NCBI GenBank assembly: GCA_034509495.1
Contig: CM067520.1
Coordinates: forward strand, 1,664,930-1,728,929
From: Acestrorhynchus altus
Lineage: Eukaryota > Chordata > Actinopteri > Characiformes > Acestrorhynchidae
Direction of reading: 5' to 3'
DNA: 64,000 nucleotides
Position 1 is the stretch's first letter. Each line of letters begins with the position of its first letter. Shown in pieces: positions 32,670 to 46,600 of the stretch. The notes under the pieces were generated by a model, which worked only from the letters and a program-made list of their open reading frames with translations, searched no databases and was not told the DNA's origin. Both the position numbers and the translations under genes were made by a program.

Positions 32670-35600
32670 TTCACACAAAAGTTTTATCATTAATTAGAAA
32701 CATCACTTTCTGTACTTTAATCAGGTCAAAACAATCAAATGAAGAGTAGTGTGTGTTCGGTGAGAGCCATCAGCTTTTTCTGACCCGCGTCGGGCAGCCG
32801 TAACGCAGATGTAATGCTGTTCAAAGCCATAATCAGAAACTCCCAAATGCAACGATGCTAAATGATAAGTCCTCATACGTGTGGCTGATGTATGCAGGAT
32901 CTTTAGAGAAGAAGCTGACGAAGAGTCGAAATGCGTTCAGGGACTTTTCTTTCTATCCAGCGGCCGCTGCTGCTGTACGCTCTCAAACGGTTAGAGCGAA
33001 TGTCTTCGGTTTCAGTTTTCGGGTGTTTTCTTTAGTTTTCTCGACGGTTTGGAGATGCATCTCATCTTCTGTTGGGACTGTGGGCACAACACCCAAAGCT
33101 TGCCTTTTTTACGATGTCACACGCGGCCCTCGCTCGACGAAGGCCTTTCACGAGCTCCTGATTTTCACATGATGGTGATTTCAGTAGAAGAGACGATTTT
33201 AGGATGACAATGCAATACTACCAAATCGTTCACAGCCATTTTCTTCTTATTTACGTGACTCAAGTTCCTTTTTTCAGACGGAAGATTTGCATTTGTTTGT
33301 AAGCACACATATCGAGTCCATCAAAAAGCTGTTGTGGCTTTAGAACGTTCTGTATTGGAGTGATGAAGCATTTGCCAAGACATATACATAAGCCTTTTTA
33401 ATGACAACCGAACCCTTAAAAACAAAGCTGATGGTCGGATGGTCATTTGAACGATGCCATTGGGGAGCGACACTTTAATAAAATTCACTAAATGTCTAGT
33501 TTGAGTTCAGCATTTCTTACGTTTAAGACACTGACATCATGTCTAACTGGTTACTTTCACACAGCAGGACAAGTGGCCCAAACCTTTATTAGACATGTTC
33601 ACACGACCTGTTTAATCTGACCTACAATGTGCCAAATGTCGGCTCCCAGATGCATACCGTCATTGTCGACAGCATCACAGCAGCGATCACCGATCTGCAG
33701 TTTCTGACAGCTGGGCCTCGTTATTCGGGCCATTTCTGGGGCTCGTGTTCTTGATTTCTTTGCTTTAAGCTTTTTATTAAAACCTCCCCCCTGCTGTCGC
33801 CCGTCCCCCATTCTCCTCAGAGCACAGTTATGAGGAATGCTGACCTAAAAGTGATGAATTCCAATCTGGCTGTTAAAACGGAACAGCAAATCCAATAAGG
33901 ATTCGATTTCAATAACAGATATCACAGTGGCTCAAATCAAAATGTTCGTACTGCCACACATGACAAAAATGATCAGATTTGGGCCATTTTACCTGCTGTG
34001 TGAACACAGAGAACCATACCCTGTGAACTGAAATAGTTCTTTCAATAATTTGTCAACATCTGAATGTCAAATCAAATCACAGGACACGTCAATTGAAGTG
34101 GACCAGTTATAAATAGCACACACTCAAATTTATTGTGAGCTTAATAATTCTCATAGTCGAGCTCCACATTACTGTCTTTCCCACTAGAAGCGCAATATCA
34201 TTGACCCTTGCAGGGTAACTGGCAGCTGATTGGCTCTTTTTGTTGAAATGTGTGGTTTAATCCATGACCAGGAGTCATGATGAGCGTTACGAGAACTCCT
34301 GATCCATATTTCAGCAGGTGATCGCTCTCATTTATATAGAGTCCCAAAGAGCTTTTATTTCATCCCACGGGATGGTGTCATCTGGTCTCGAGTCCTCAGA
34401 TGAAGCACAGGTCTGATTGGTTGAGTAAGGTCATGTGATATGTGCAACACAAGACTCTGTTGTCCAGCTACTAGTTACCTCCTCCATAGGACCACCATTT
34501 TGCTTCTGTAAAGAACCGTGTCTAGAGATTTGAGCGTGAAGGAGCTTTTAAAAATCTGTGCAACCACCACTTGTAGAGCTTCTTGACAGATTTCCTTTTA
34601 CGAAAGCAAAGTTCTTTTATATGGCGTTGCTCAAAGAACCATTGTTCCATCAAAGCACCTTTATTTTTAAGTGTTTGACCAAACTTGCATACAATAAACT
34701 CTTATAAAGGCTTAAAGTATTTCTACAAATGTCACTTCTCACATCATTTCACCTCAAAGTGTTACTACGACTGATGTGTCTTGGAAGAAGCCTTTATGTT
34801 TGTCATGAGAGGCTTATGTATCCTCACTAACACTGCGAGAAGTTGGTGAAGGCCTACACCAAGTTCCAGTTTAGAAATTGTGATCATTATTAGTCATTTT
34901 CAGCCACATTAACCCACAGAATTCAGAGCAGAAAGTCACCGAGATGTCTAATTTGGTCTCCTTGAGTAATTTCTCCCGGTTCGTTCCTCCAAGCTGATGT
35001 AACTGACCCCGCGAATGTGTGCAGGACAGTTTCATGATTGTCAGTTATTGTGAATGTGAAAGGTTTCGTTTCATTGTGGCCCACTTTTAAACACGGCCTC
35101 GTCTTAAGCTATTCAGCGCTAACGACCATGTCTGGGAAGCTCCGGTGGGAATCTTTGAGGAGCAAGTGTTTCAGGCGATTTCACTCCAACCACCAACCCA
35201 AAATGTATGTATAATATAAGGTTTCGAGCTTTCAGTGGAACTGGAACCTTATGCTTTTTTTTCCAAACGGTTCCCGGATTCCCGATCAATGTCTCATACT
35301 TTAACATCTTTTTTTCCCTTTACTTTCTGTAAAATTCACTGTATATAAATCCTTTTCTATTCCAGTTTTGATGCTGGCGCTACATGTACATGGAACATCT
35401 CTGCAAGTTGGTAACCAAAGTTTATGAGCCATTCGAGATGAATTTCTTTGCCATCCTTTAACATTTGTCCTACTGAAAAGTTTTCAGCATCCTGTCCTCC
35501 TTCTCTGTGCAAACGTCCACCACACGTTCCCCCGTACAACAATAAGACCCTTAACAGTTCGGTCAACTTACTGAGATACTGAAAGTCCATTAAAAAAAAC

Positions 35601-36763
35601 AAAACAAAAATACAAAAAAAAAAAGAACAAAAAACAACTTTCATTTCAGAATTGTAACATTTTAAATTGTGCAGCATTTTAATATCGAACATTTCACTGG
35701 TAACGCAGTTTAAATATTTATTATAGCACTTTGTAAGTAAATGTAAATGATATTTTAATATTGAGCTGAAAAAAGAAAAGGAAAAAAAAAAAACGAGTCG
35801 GGCGTTACATTTGTCAAAGTATATCCTGTGAAGTGTTGGCTTATCGTTCATTGATTACAGCATTAAATAAAGGATTTCTGCACTGCATTGTTGGCCGGTT
35901 AGGCAAAAACGCTTGTACACCTTTTTGTTTGTTTGTTTGTTTTGCTGTTTGTGAGCTGGATGCCATTTATTTACAGTAACTTTAAGAGGCTGTTTACACG
36001 TCACTTCGGCGTGGACGTCGCGAGATCAGATCCTGTTGAGATTCAGCTTGACCGCATTAATGACCCGGTGCGAACGCAAGCAGGCCACGTCGACATCCAA
36101 TCGGGATCGGTTTCACTGAAACTACATACAAAATCAGACGTCCAGAGGATGGATCTGCATCTGATCCTCCCTCATTGTGTTTTCATTGTACATTGAAACA
36201 AAACCCTCAAGTTTGTCTCACAAAAACATGTTTTTGGGGGGTTTTGTTACATAAATCTGTGTGTTTAGATTCAGTCCAATCATAATCAGATTTCTGCAAT
36301 TGTCTGATCAATAATCATGTAAACAGGGTTTCTTAGACTGAAATATGGGCTCGAAACCCAACTGCAATTTTCAACAAGTGGGGTGAACCTTCCTCTCCAG
36401 TCTCTTCCAGTCTCTTAACGTTTTAGAGATGATTGACTGGTTGCTTGTTTCCCTGTTATCTGATTAGCAGTTATCAGACATTATAGGAGCAGGCTGTTCA
36501 GAGACAGAACGCCCCATTTTAATGCAGCATTGTTATGAGTCACATTTGTCCTAAACCCAAACCATTAGGCCACAGCTGCCCCACAACCTTCTGGAACCAA
36601 TGAAATCTGTATGCAATCCAGATACGAAAGCAAGCTGTGCATGCTGAAGCAATGTGTAAACAGCCTCTATTACACAAAATGCTTGCGTCCCACTCCAGAC
36701 CATACACACAATTTCCAAAACAGAGATGAGGGAAGGGATTCAATGATGACACGTATAGGAAAA

Positions 36764-36764
36764 C

Positions 36765-36809
<45 letters not shown>
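36764..36809 (+). repeat. (AAT)n microsatellite
   Basis: About 14 AAT units. Confidence 0.95.
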
Positions 36810-36811
<2 letters not shown>

Positions 36812-36980
36812 GTCAACAACCAAATAACACCCAACCCTCAGGTAGCGTTTAAAACTTAGCTGAAGTGCTGAAACTCTGTCTATCCTCACTCGCGATTCCA
36901 GTCTAATCTGGTAACATCTCGCTTAATGTGGATTTTTAAATGTTGACATCTTTCCTCCATACAGTACATTGTACCTGCAT

Positions 36981-36981
<1 letters not shown>

Positions 36982-37024
<43 letters not shown>
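36982..37024 (+). repeat. (CA)n microsatellite
   Basis: Pure CA run. Confidence 0.95.
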
Positions 37025-37030
<6 letters not shown>

Positions 37031-37622
37031 AATGAAACAAAAGCCAACTTTGGACGACACGCTGAAGTTGAAGATGCGTCCATAAAAAAAGCCAATCTTT
37101 TCCCCATTACTGTACATTGAGTCCACCTCATCCACAGCTTTTGTGTATAAATGAATGTGTGCGTGTGAGTGTATTATTACTTTTACTGATCAACTTTATT
37201 TTCAAACTGAGAAAAGAAAAATACAAACAGTAGAATTGTGTACCTGTGAATGTTCTTCGATTTGTTAATTCAATGTTCCTTGCCTTTCTGCAAGTCAAAA
37301 TGCTGTATTTAAACATGCCACAGCGCTTATGCAATTGTACAATTCTTTTTTTTAATCATATTTTGAAGGATTTCTTCTTTATTATTATTTTTTTGTACTT
37401 CTGTTTTTCTTCGTCAATGTAAAAATTGTCGTCGATGACTTTGTGCTAATGGGAAGCCTGTGAAAGGAGGGCTTTCTGTACTTTTGGACAATGATATGGA
37501 TTTGTGGGTAGAATTTTGGAAATTCGTTTCTAAGTGCTTTCAAGTATTTACTTGGCCTTATGTATATATATCTATGAAATTTCAGAAAGGTATGTATAGT
37601 AATTCAACCTGAAATGGATGTA

Positions 37623-37628
37623 AATAAA
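37623..37628 (+). promoter_or_regulatory. Candidate distal poly(A) signal AATAAA for unc5a
   Basis: AATAAA in ATGGATGTAAATAAATTATAT. It lies 6.5 kb after the unc5a stop, about 110 bp before a Tc1 remnant begins. Nearer candidates exist, so this is one of several possible ends. Confidence 0.3.
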
Positions 37629-37739
37629 TTATATATTGTTAAAACAGGAGTTGAGTCTTCATTTGAAACGTTTGGAACACGCCGCGAACACGTTTCACTG
37701 ACATTTAGACATCTGAGATGGAGGTGATGAGCAAACTAT

Positions 37740-38010
37740 GCTGCTGAACGTTGGAGTCAGAGCATCAGGATAAGACAGAGAGCAGGACTTCTGGAGAAAT
37801 GTGCTTTGGACAGATGAACCCAAAGCTGAATTATTTGGACACAGTAACAGAAGACATGTTTGGAACAAACCAAACAGCATTTGAGCAGAAGAACCTCATA
37901 CCAGCTGTGAAGAATGGTGGTGGAAGTGTGATGGTTTGGGGGTCTCCATCATAGAAACCACTATGAGATCTTTACTGTATCAGAGGGGGCTTGAGGAGGA
38001 TGTAAGCTGA
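37740..38010 (+). mobile_element. Tc1-like transposase remnant, family A
   Basis: GTGCTTTGGACAGATGAACCCAAAG reads VLWTDEPKAELFGHSNRRHVW, the first catalytic Asp block. AATGGTGGTGGAAGTGTGATGG reads NGGGSVMVWG but in another frame. The catalytic Glu region is not found. Confidence 0.8.
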
Positions 38011-41000
38011 AACATCACACGGCTACCAGAGTCTGCTAGATGGTTATAAGAAACATCTGACAATTTAAAAAATGACTTTTATTGAGTTTAACGTGTTCAG
38101 TTTTAATCACCTCCATCTCTGAATATTAATATGAAGACACTGCATTTGATTCTTTTACTGTTTTTGCAAAACAAATATTGCTGATATTGTAGAAAAGTAT
38201 TACAGTTCTATTCGTAAAACCTACAGAAATAAAGACAGAGAACAGTTTTTTTATTAACCCTGGTACAAGCGTCCCCTGCCTTGCACATTTTAGTGGATTC
38301 CCTGCTTTAACACTCCTGTAATTGCAAAAGGGCTTGTTAATGAGCGGATAAATCAGCTGTGCTGGGAGCAGAAAATGGACATTATCAGACTTCAGCATCA
38401 TCCCAGTTCCCATATCAGTACGCCACTATACTACATGTAAGATATGAAACAGTTTCATCTTTTTGTTTAAATTTTATTAATATTTTCTGATTAAATGTAA
38501 CAAAAACACCTGTAAATGACATCAATTTGCATAAGAATGACTCTAAAGTGAAAAGAATACAGCAGTTTTTATGATGAATATGACGCGTCGTGATAAACTC
38601 TATTCGCAAAGCTGTTGAAAAAAAGGCACTTAAGGAATATCTTTAATACAAAAAGGCACAATAAAAAAGACAATTCCGTCCTACTGCGTCTCACTGACGG
38701 AGTGTTTGGTTTGTGTTAAGGCATCTTATGAGGAACGATCTTCTTGATATTCTGAACACAAAGCTGCGGTACGTGCTATCTGCATGTAAACGAGCCGCTT
38801 CTAACGAACAGCACTCACCATTACACACAGGTGGAGCGAGGGCTTGATGGTGGAAACACAACAGGGTTAACTGTTAACACCGTTACTGCTGTTGAAGGGC
38901 GAAAGGGGAGTCCCAGCAGAAGTGCAGGAGCGATTCTGAAACGGTGACGGATTCTGAAAATGACTTCAGTACCTACGACAGGTGTTCAGTAGTCATTAGA
39001 GCCGGTGTTCAGCTCCGGTCTCGAGGCCTTTTGCTCACCAGGCTGTTCAGTATCAACATCAGTACAAACAGAACAGCATCACTGCCATGAGAAAACCTTG
39101 TATCTCAAACAGCAACTATACAGAATGAGGAAAAAAATCTCCTTAACATTCAATGGAAGTCAACGTTAAACACATCACATTTTGGAGCATTTCTATTGGT
39201 TGATTCATCGTGAAATTTTGATAGGATGTAAAGAGTCGTCCAATTAGCATTACACGAATTTTCCTGGACATCGACAGTATCTACTTTTATAACTGATGCT
39301 GCAAAACTGGCTTTTATTAAAAAGAATGGATTTAACAAATTTCCATTTTCTGCACACTGGGAGTGTCCTGACCAATCACAGTTCAGTAAAAAGGTACATG
39401 ATGCTGTGGAACCATTCAGTGAGGGCTTAAAGACGCAGGGATTCGCTGGTTGGCTCCCCGTTTAACTGCATTAATGCTGAGACATCTGGGGTCTGTACTG
39501 TATATCTGGGGTTCCCTACATTCACCTTCTAGCTGCGAGAGTAAAGAAATGATGCTGGTGCTGAAACAGATCAGATTATGAACAGAAGTGAAGTTAAGCT
39601 TATTTATGAGATCAGGCAAATCGGGCATCAGCGACTGTCATTACTACGAGACACTGAGCACTGACTCCCCATATTTATACAGTACATAGAAAAAGAATCT
39701 GTAACCAGTCTGACTGTTCCACACTACAACGATACCAAGAAAATTTTAAAACTAAGGGTGAAGTTTATATATTTATCCAAATTTCCACATAATCTAATGT
39801 AGACGTTATTCGAAATGGGCTTAGCGTGAAATGACTGGATGTACAGAAATGTGGGAAGCACATTTATGCCGATACGTTCATTATTACATTACCATTTTCT
39901 ACCCACTTATCAAATGTATCCTTTCATGCACTATGACGGTGTTCTTACAATCTCCTGAGGTGCATTATTTAATGCTGGTCATAAAATAATTTAATACTTA
40001 TTTTTGTTAATACTGATACGTCTAATCCTTCCATGTAATCCAATTAAAGTAACTTGTTTGATCTTTAAATAATGGCAAATTGTAATTATGCAAAAATGTC
40101 ATTGTAGTGGTGCTTTTAAAAAAAAAAAGAGCATTTCAAATGACATTTGGGTTTATAATATTCAGAACTAAAATAATATTTCACTGCAAACATAATGCAA
40201 ATGAGTCTCATTTGCTTTACGTTTGATTAGTATGGCTCTTAGTGACGGGGTGAGCAATGACATACTTAAAGTCCAGCCTTTAACAACTTCTGACAAATTT
40301 CTGACGATTCTGAATCTAAATGGACGCAAATGCACGTTCAAGGCAAGATCACAGGATCTCAAACGGCTGCAGAACTGCGAGAACCTCTCTTTGGTCACTA
40401 GAAGCCCATTCCTTTGCATGTCTTATTACGGTATGAGGCAGCAGTGTGTTGGCACAAAACCAGCTTAGCGCATGCAGGCCTTAAGCCTTTTCTTAATTAG
40501 AGCTACCTATCGGATTAGAGCAGATAGATGTGGCGCGCTCAGTATTGGAGGCACGTAAAGATCATTGGTCGGGTCAATATGAAATGGTCGCAATCAGTGC
40601 TAATGCACTGCTGTTCTGCTGCCAGGGGCTCTTTTTTCTTCCTCAGTGGTTTGCCATTACCTTAAGTACCCCGGCACAGCGAATCAGGCAACGGGGAAAC
40701 TAGGTCTGGGTTCCATCTGGGGGGTTGGAGGGCAAAGCTAAGGTAGCAACCGAGTAAATCACAGCCTCACGGCCAATTTCTCTATTCGCAGCCGAGCTTA
40801 TACAGGGCCTTCTTATATTGTAGAGCACAGAGCTCAATCTGTGTCCACAAAAGCAGCTCTGAATGCTCTACATACATACTGTACTGCTGTATGCCGTCTG
40901 CCTTTGGCTTGATTGGTTTGCTCAGAATGGAGCTGAAGTGGCCATCGATGGGGCGGATCAAAAGCAACAGCAGCGTTAAAACGTGGTTGTAAGCTCCAGT

Positions 41001-41600
41001 AGAAAGAGAAATGGCTTGTGTAAGGGTGTATCGGCAAAACTGAGAGACGGTGTAGTAGTTTTGGCCTGCTACACATACAGTGCAGGTGGTCCTCACACAG
41101 ATTCAGCCTGGTGTGGGATATAAATCAGAGCTTCAGTGGGGAAACCTCCACTGGAAACCATGTAAGGCCATGATGGGTCTTCATCCATCTGAGGAAAGGT
41201 GCCCTTCGGTTCATAAATACTGTTTCAGACAGTGATGGAAAGCTAATCTGTGCAGGCAGAGTGGAGAGGGGGGCACAATGACCAGTTAACACTGACTTCC
41301 CACCATCGCATGTGGTTATAACAGCCGATAGCGCCTTAACCTCAACATCGCTGTCAGAAGAAAAGCTTAAATGGGAATTCCACTGACTTCCTATGCAATT
41401 CAAAACAAATGTCCACAAACTGCAGGATTGGTGTGAAACGCTTTGCTGTAGAGAAACGTACAATGTTTTTAATGGTATAGATCTTCGCCCTAAAGGCCCG
41501 TCTTGGAGACCTCGAAGAGCAGTTTTAGGAGCAAAATGTTGGCGTACACATTTAACGACCAATGGACCAAAAGAAAGGCTCCAAAAATATTTTGTGACAG
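38010..41600. other. Intergenic stretch with no recognised gene
   Basis: AT-rich sequence between the unc5a tail and the pdlim7 tail. I see no convincing exon, RNA gene or intact mobile element. A (T)n/(A)n-rich patch near 38440-38660 and a poly-A run near 40118-40129 are the only simple features. Confidence 0.5.
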
Positions 41601-41793
41601 TGATGATGATCTGTGTTTGGAGAAAACCAGGTACCTCATTTATTTATTTATGCAACAGCAGTAGAAAACTTTAAAAGGTAAATATTATAAACTGTTCACA
41701 CTTCCTTTGATTTTACTCTTTCATTCTTAATTGAAATGAAAATTGCATTTTCATGACTTATCGTCTCAATTTCATAATATTGTAAACAGCTAT

Positions 41794-41799
41794 TTTATT
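41794..41799 (-). promoter_or_regulatory. Candidate poly(A) signal of full-length pdlim7
   Basis: Minus-strand AATAAA about 550 nt after the stop at 42347. Two overlapping AATAAA words further on (41639-41648) are alternatives. Confidence 0.4.
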
Positions 41800-41898
41800 T
41801 ACTGTAATTTAATTGATAATGTTTAATTTTTTTTATAATTTTTACATAACCCTTAGTATTTATGTTCGTTCATTTTACCTTACTTTCACGTTTTGTCT

Positions 41899-41900
<2 letters not shown>

Positions 41901-41954
<54 letters not shown>
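41901..41954 (+). repeat. (CA)n-(TA)n microsatellite
   Basis: CA run to 41943 then TATATATATA; probably inside the pdlim7 3' UTR. Confidence 0.95.
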
Positions 41955-41955
<1 letters not shown>

Positions 41956-42346
41956 GTAGCAGTTTTTTGGGGTACACTGATAACTTCCTTTGATGCACTC
42001 TGACCTGCATTTCTGTATGAAAGTTGCTCTGTAGTTAAATATTACTGTTATTATATTTTTAAACAGTACAAATCCTTTAATACAACTCTGGAAATGAAAT
42101 GCTGATCTGGAGGTACGTGGTTTTCCCCAAACAGAGAGATCAAACCAAACATCGAGCTTTAAAGCTCTCCTAGAACTCTCCCAGAGAAGCCTTGGCCCTG
42201 TCCTCTAAATACAACTCATTTTTAAATGGTGGTCCACCGCAGACCTTCCAAGTGCCTCCGGCTGAAGGATTTGGGTGAAGTGTTCTCTCTCTTGTGTAGC
42301 TGGACCGTCCTCCCTCAGAGCCACTCGAGCACTGGAGCTCAGCTCC

Positions 42347-42433
42347 TCAAAGAGGAGAGAAGGCGTGACCTTTACACAGAGGCTTATCCTTCTTCGAATA
42401 GAACGTCTTCCCCTCCAGATTGATATGGCAAAG
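42347..42433 (-). CDS. pdlim7: pdlim7 last exon: LIM3 second zinc finger and stop
   Basis: 87 nt in phase 0; acceptor gtctccgcAG. It encodes LCHINLEGKTFYSKKDKPLC then KGHAFSPL and TGA. It completes LIM3 with Cys-x2-Cys/His ligands. Human PDLIM7 ends HAFSHV, so length and end are normal. Confidence 0.95.
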   Translation of the reverse strand, partial: LCHINLEGKTFYSKKDKPLCKGHAFSPL

Positions 42434-43570
42434 CTGCGGAGACGGGGGAAGAAGGAGAGGATGAAAAAAAGAAAGATAAAAAAGGAATAAGAATCCTAAT
42501 CAATCTCAGAGAGGGAACACAAAGGCAGGCTATTCTTGGCAAATGGTGGGGGCTGCTGAGGGAGGGGGTTTATTCCATTTGAGTTCGTTCAGCCGACAAA
42601 CATTTCAGGAAGAAAAATTTGAGGTCAGAAGCCAGTGAGGAGATTTTTTAATGGTTCTGAAGGCATTGTGAGGGACAGGCCAGCAAGTGAAGAAACTACA
42701 GGATGAATCAACGTGACTTACGGCACAGACGAAGCATGTGTCGTGCCAGCTGTAGCCTAGAGCCTCCAGGAAACGGTCACCGGCATCGATCTTGAAGTCA
42801 CAGCCATGACATTTGGTGCCAAACATCTTTTCATAGTCTGTTGAGAAAAGAAAGGATATGATAAAACATCAAATTCTAGATATGACTTCTAATCTAATCC
42901 AGTTACAACCCTTCGTTTTTTCCCTACTTGGTTCTAGCAGAGCACCTTCTAGTGTCCTCAAGGTGACCTTACCGGACTTTATTCCTGCAGCACGTTCCTG
43001 CAGAGTGATCTGGAATGTTGCGTTAAACCCGACGCCGTTCTGGTTTTACACATGAAAGACTTATAGTGTTAAAGTATTTGTGTTTATCATATTGTATCGT
43101 ACATCTCCAGTTCTCTTAAACATACTGACATTTGAGTTTTATTGAGTCATATCGCCCAGCCCTTAACAGGGAGCGGAACTATGTGGGAGGGAAGTCAGTC
43201 TGGATTAGTTAATAAATGGCCATCTTAAAAAATCTGGGTACAAATCTAAATAAATCAGTCCAGAAGTAAAAACTGTCTGTACTCACACTTCCCACTTTTT
43301 CGGCTGCTACACAGTGTTTGCTGTTTACTTACGATAGCTGTGATGTGCTGAGAAACCATATTGTAATTTTGCACAATAATGATCTAATGATACTGACCAT
43401 CCCCAGAAAAGAGAAGGAAAGAGCTTGGTCAGTGAGAGCAGAAAGAGACCACTGAAGAGAGAGAAGAAAAGGGGGATTACATTAGCTGTCTGTGCAAGCA
43501 GGGCCGGAGGCTTTGATAACACAAATTGCTCCAGATGTCTAAATGCACTGTCCCAGTTTTTCTATTATGG

Positions 43571-43604
<34 letters not shown>

Positions 43605-46600
43605 TGGGGTAAAAGTGGTAGGCTTAGGGGATGCTAATCGGGTAGCGCGGTTTTTCGAACCCAGTCTTTTTTTTTAACCATGCTGAGACTGCAGCTATTT
43701 GATCAACACTCTACTCTGCTTCCAAACACAGTCAGCGCCTCTGCGCCGAATGCTGACACAAGAACACTCGAGATGCAAAACGCACTGACCGCTTACTTCA
43801 TTTCCATAAAAAAAGAATTCTCGCCGGATCTACACAATTTAAACTTCTGTGTGTGTCAGATTAGGAGGGAAAACAGCACCGGGAGGAAAGTCAAAATCGC
43901 GCTGGCTGAGACGAGTAGAGGAGAGGCAGCTTTACAAAGACAGGGGCTAAAAACTGGGCCATTAGTGTTGAGCAACTTGAAAATTGTTATTCAAAATAAA
44001 TAAATAAAAATAGTTGCACCCAGGAGGACGTGACGGACTGCAGTGGAGTGTTGACAGAGTGTCCAAAAGCATCCCACACATGGGATGAGCGTGGATTTGC
44101 TGGATGTCTCCATCAAGACATGAGCAGCTGCCATTCTAACTGGCTCCATGACAGTGTGGTATGACACCATTGCAGTCTTCAGCAATGTCGACGTGGTGTT
44201 AAGGGTTAGACTAGGCATTGTTGTGAGGATTTGTTTGCAATCAGTAAGGATCCCTCTCAAAAGTACTGGTTGGAGCTCCATCATTCCAGAGAACACAGTT
44301 CCACTGCTTCACAGCTCAATGCAGTGGGTTTTATTCCCCTCTAGCCCACACCTGGCATAAGACCTGGTGCTACAACCTTACTGATTGCATCTGCACATCT
44401 GTGTCGGCAATGGGTGCAACTTAAAGTAGCTTAATGTATTCATTAGACGGGGTGTCCACAAATTTTTCCACATAAAAACTCCCAACAGATAATAGAGGCA
44501 ATCAAACTCTTGAAAAACTAAGGGCAATAAATCACCACCCATAAAAAATGATCAGGCTGGGAGCAGAAAGGAGATGAGAAGGTGGTACTGGTCGATGCCC
44601 GGGGCTCCGGGCTCCAGGTGAGTTTGATGTCTGCAGTGAAGTGGCAGCGTCTGAATGATTAAAGGCAGCAGGAGCCCCGGGCCCCAGCTCTGTGGGGGCT
44701 GTCGATACAATGTGCGGTCAGGCGCGAGTGGTCGTGGCTGGAGCTCTCACCTCTCTCACAGTAGGGCTCTCCCTCCTCCATGTAGAAGGCCTGGTTCCTG
44801 ATGGGCGTTTTGCAGGCAGCACACAGAAAGCACTGGACATGGTAGGTCATCTTCAGGGCGTGCATGATCTCCTGTGGAGTGACGATGAGGGGAAGGGATG
44901 GAGTTAGAGAGAACCAAACACAACCAAGCACAAGCACTCAAAGACACTTTGCTTAACCTTTTAACCTCTAAAGCTCCACGGAACCCACTGGCACCTCCAG
45001 ACGTGGATTCCTCACTACAATTGTTTAAGAACATCACATCGTTTTCCATGTAGTTACTTCATAATAATCCTTAGGATGTAATTAAAATGATGGAGTTTAA
45101 GAGGGCATTTTTTGTGAGGGTCAGTTACAGTGGAGGGATTAGGTCCAATCCTGGACTACTCGCATTGTGAATGAAGACTGCAAATAAATCAGTGGAAAAG
45201 ATGCTTTAATCTTTGTCCCACAAAAACCCAAATGTCTGTATTTGGGTCCAAATTCATATCTGTCAGCAATCGGAGTTACAATGACCAATGAGCGAAGAGG
45301 CCGGCGTTTAGGCCGTTAGGGCCACGGTCTACTTCACCTGACCTTGTTTATGTTACTGTAACGATGTTTCACATTTCTGCATATTTATTTATAAGTGTGT
45401 GTGTGTGCGTGTGTGTGCGTGCATGTTTATTGTGCTTATGGTTCATTTTTACTTTATTGCTTTATGTTTTATTTGTAATGTTTGTTTATACTTTGTATTT
45501 TTTTATTTTTTGATGTTTATGGTTCATTTACATTTTTCCTCTTAAATTTTTTTTTTATGATTTAATGTTCTAGTAAAAACACACCCATTTCTCAATCCAT
45601 ATTGTAGGTACAGACGCAGCTACACTGTAAAATAAGTGTCTTCCTTGGTATCAAGAGAAGGTAATTAAGATGTGCATGAAGGTATTCATAATTTGACATT
45701 TGTTAAACACACACACACTGGGGGGGAAAATAAACATTTCACATCGTGTATAAAACCATTTGAACAGGTTCCAGTTCACTATGGAGGGGGGGGGCATGCA
45801 AACATACCCCGTCATTACAAATCTCAGAGGAAGCTGAGATTGTGTTATTATCTGAGACGGTGTAATTTTGTTATAGACCTTCTACTGTAATAGAATCTAT
45901 ACTGTTGAGAATGAGTTTTTTTTCTCTCCATGGCTGCTTTGAGTGCACTTTACGCTTCACGCCGAGAGCCGTGCAAGTGCTCTCGTTGCTCGGCAGGGCG
46001 GAAATTGAGAAAAGGCGACTGAGTGCTAGCATTTTGTAGAACCCCAATCTCCCGCACCATACCCCCACCTTATCTTCCAGGCCTGATATGAAAGGCTAGT
46101 TGACTGTAATGTGAATGCACTCACTCCAGCGATCTTCTTCTTGCATTTGGCGCAGTTGGGGGCGTAGCGATTGTCGTAGCACTTGGTGCAATAAACGGAG
46201 CCTTTCTCCTCAAAGAAGCCCCCCTCATCCAGCACGGCTCGGCACTGACAGCACGTGAACTCCTCCGGGTGCCAGGAACGACCCAGAGCCACCACGTAGC
46301 GGCCTCTGAAACACAGCAGCGAATGTAAACACACACGCCTCCCACTCTCCTTCAGATTTACAGAGAAAGGGTGACTTGTGGGATCAACAGCTAGAGTCAA
46401 ACTCCTGTATGAATCCAGAGAACTCTCGCCGCTCTAATGGAAGGAGCAGGTCAGTCAAAGAAATCCGTGTCACTTCGTATTGATCGCCCACAGCAAAAAA
46501 GCCAGGGGACATCAGCCTACTGGTACATGGTGCTTTCTAAAGTATGTTATTTCTTTTAAAGTTTCAACACAACCTTTTCCTTCTACCCCAGCTCCACCTT

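Larger units (their letters stand above)
31095..37645 (+). other. Gene-free stretch after unc5a; candidate long 3' UTR
   Basis: No coding exon recognised. Apart from a hAT-like MITE (31647-32669), an (AAT)n tract and a (CA)n tract, the stretch is low in recognisable transposons and AT-rich, like a long 3' UTR. AATAAA hexamers on the + strand are seen at 33477-33482, 34693-34698 and 37623-37628; the last sits in a UTR-like AT-rich context. UNC5 genes can have 3' UTRs of several kb. Which hexamer is used cannot be told from sequence. Confidence 0.35.

Noticed and set aside
35357..35851. 164-codon minus-strand open frame
   Set aside because: Phe/Lys-rich translation of AT-rich DNA with poly-A/T runs; no domain, no splice support, and it lies in the probable unc5a 3' region.
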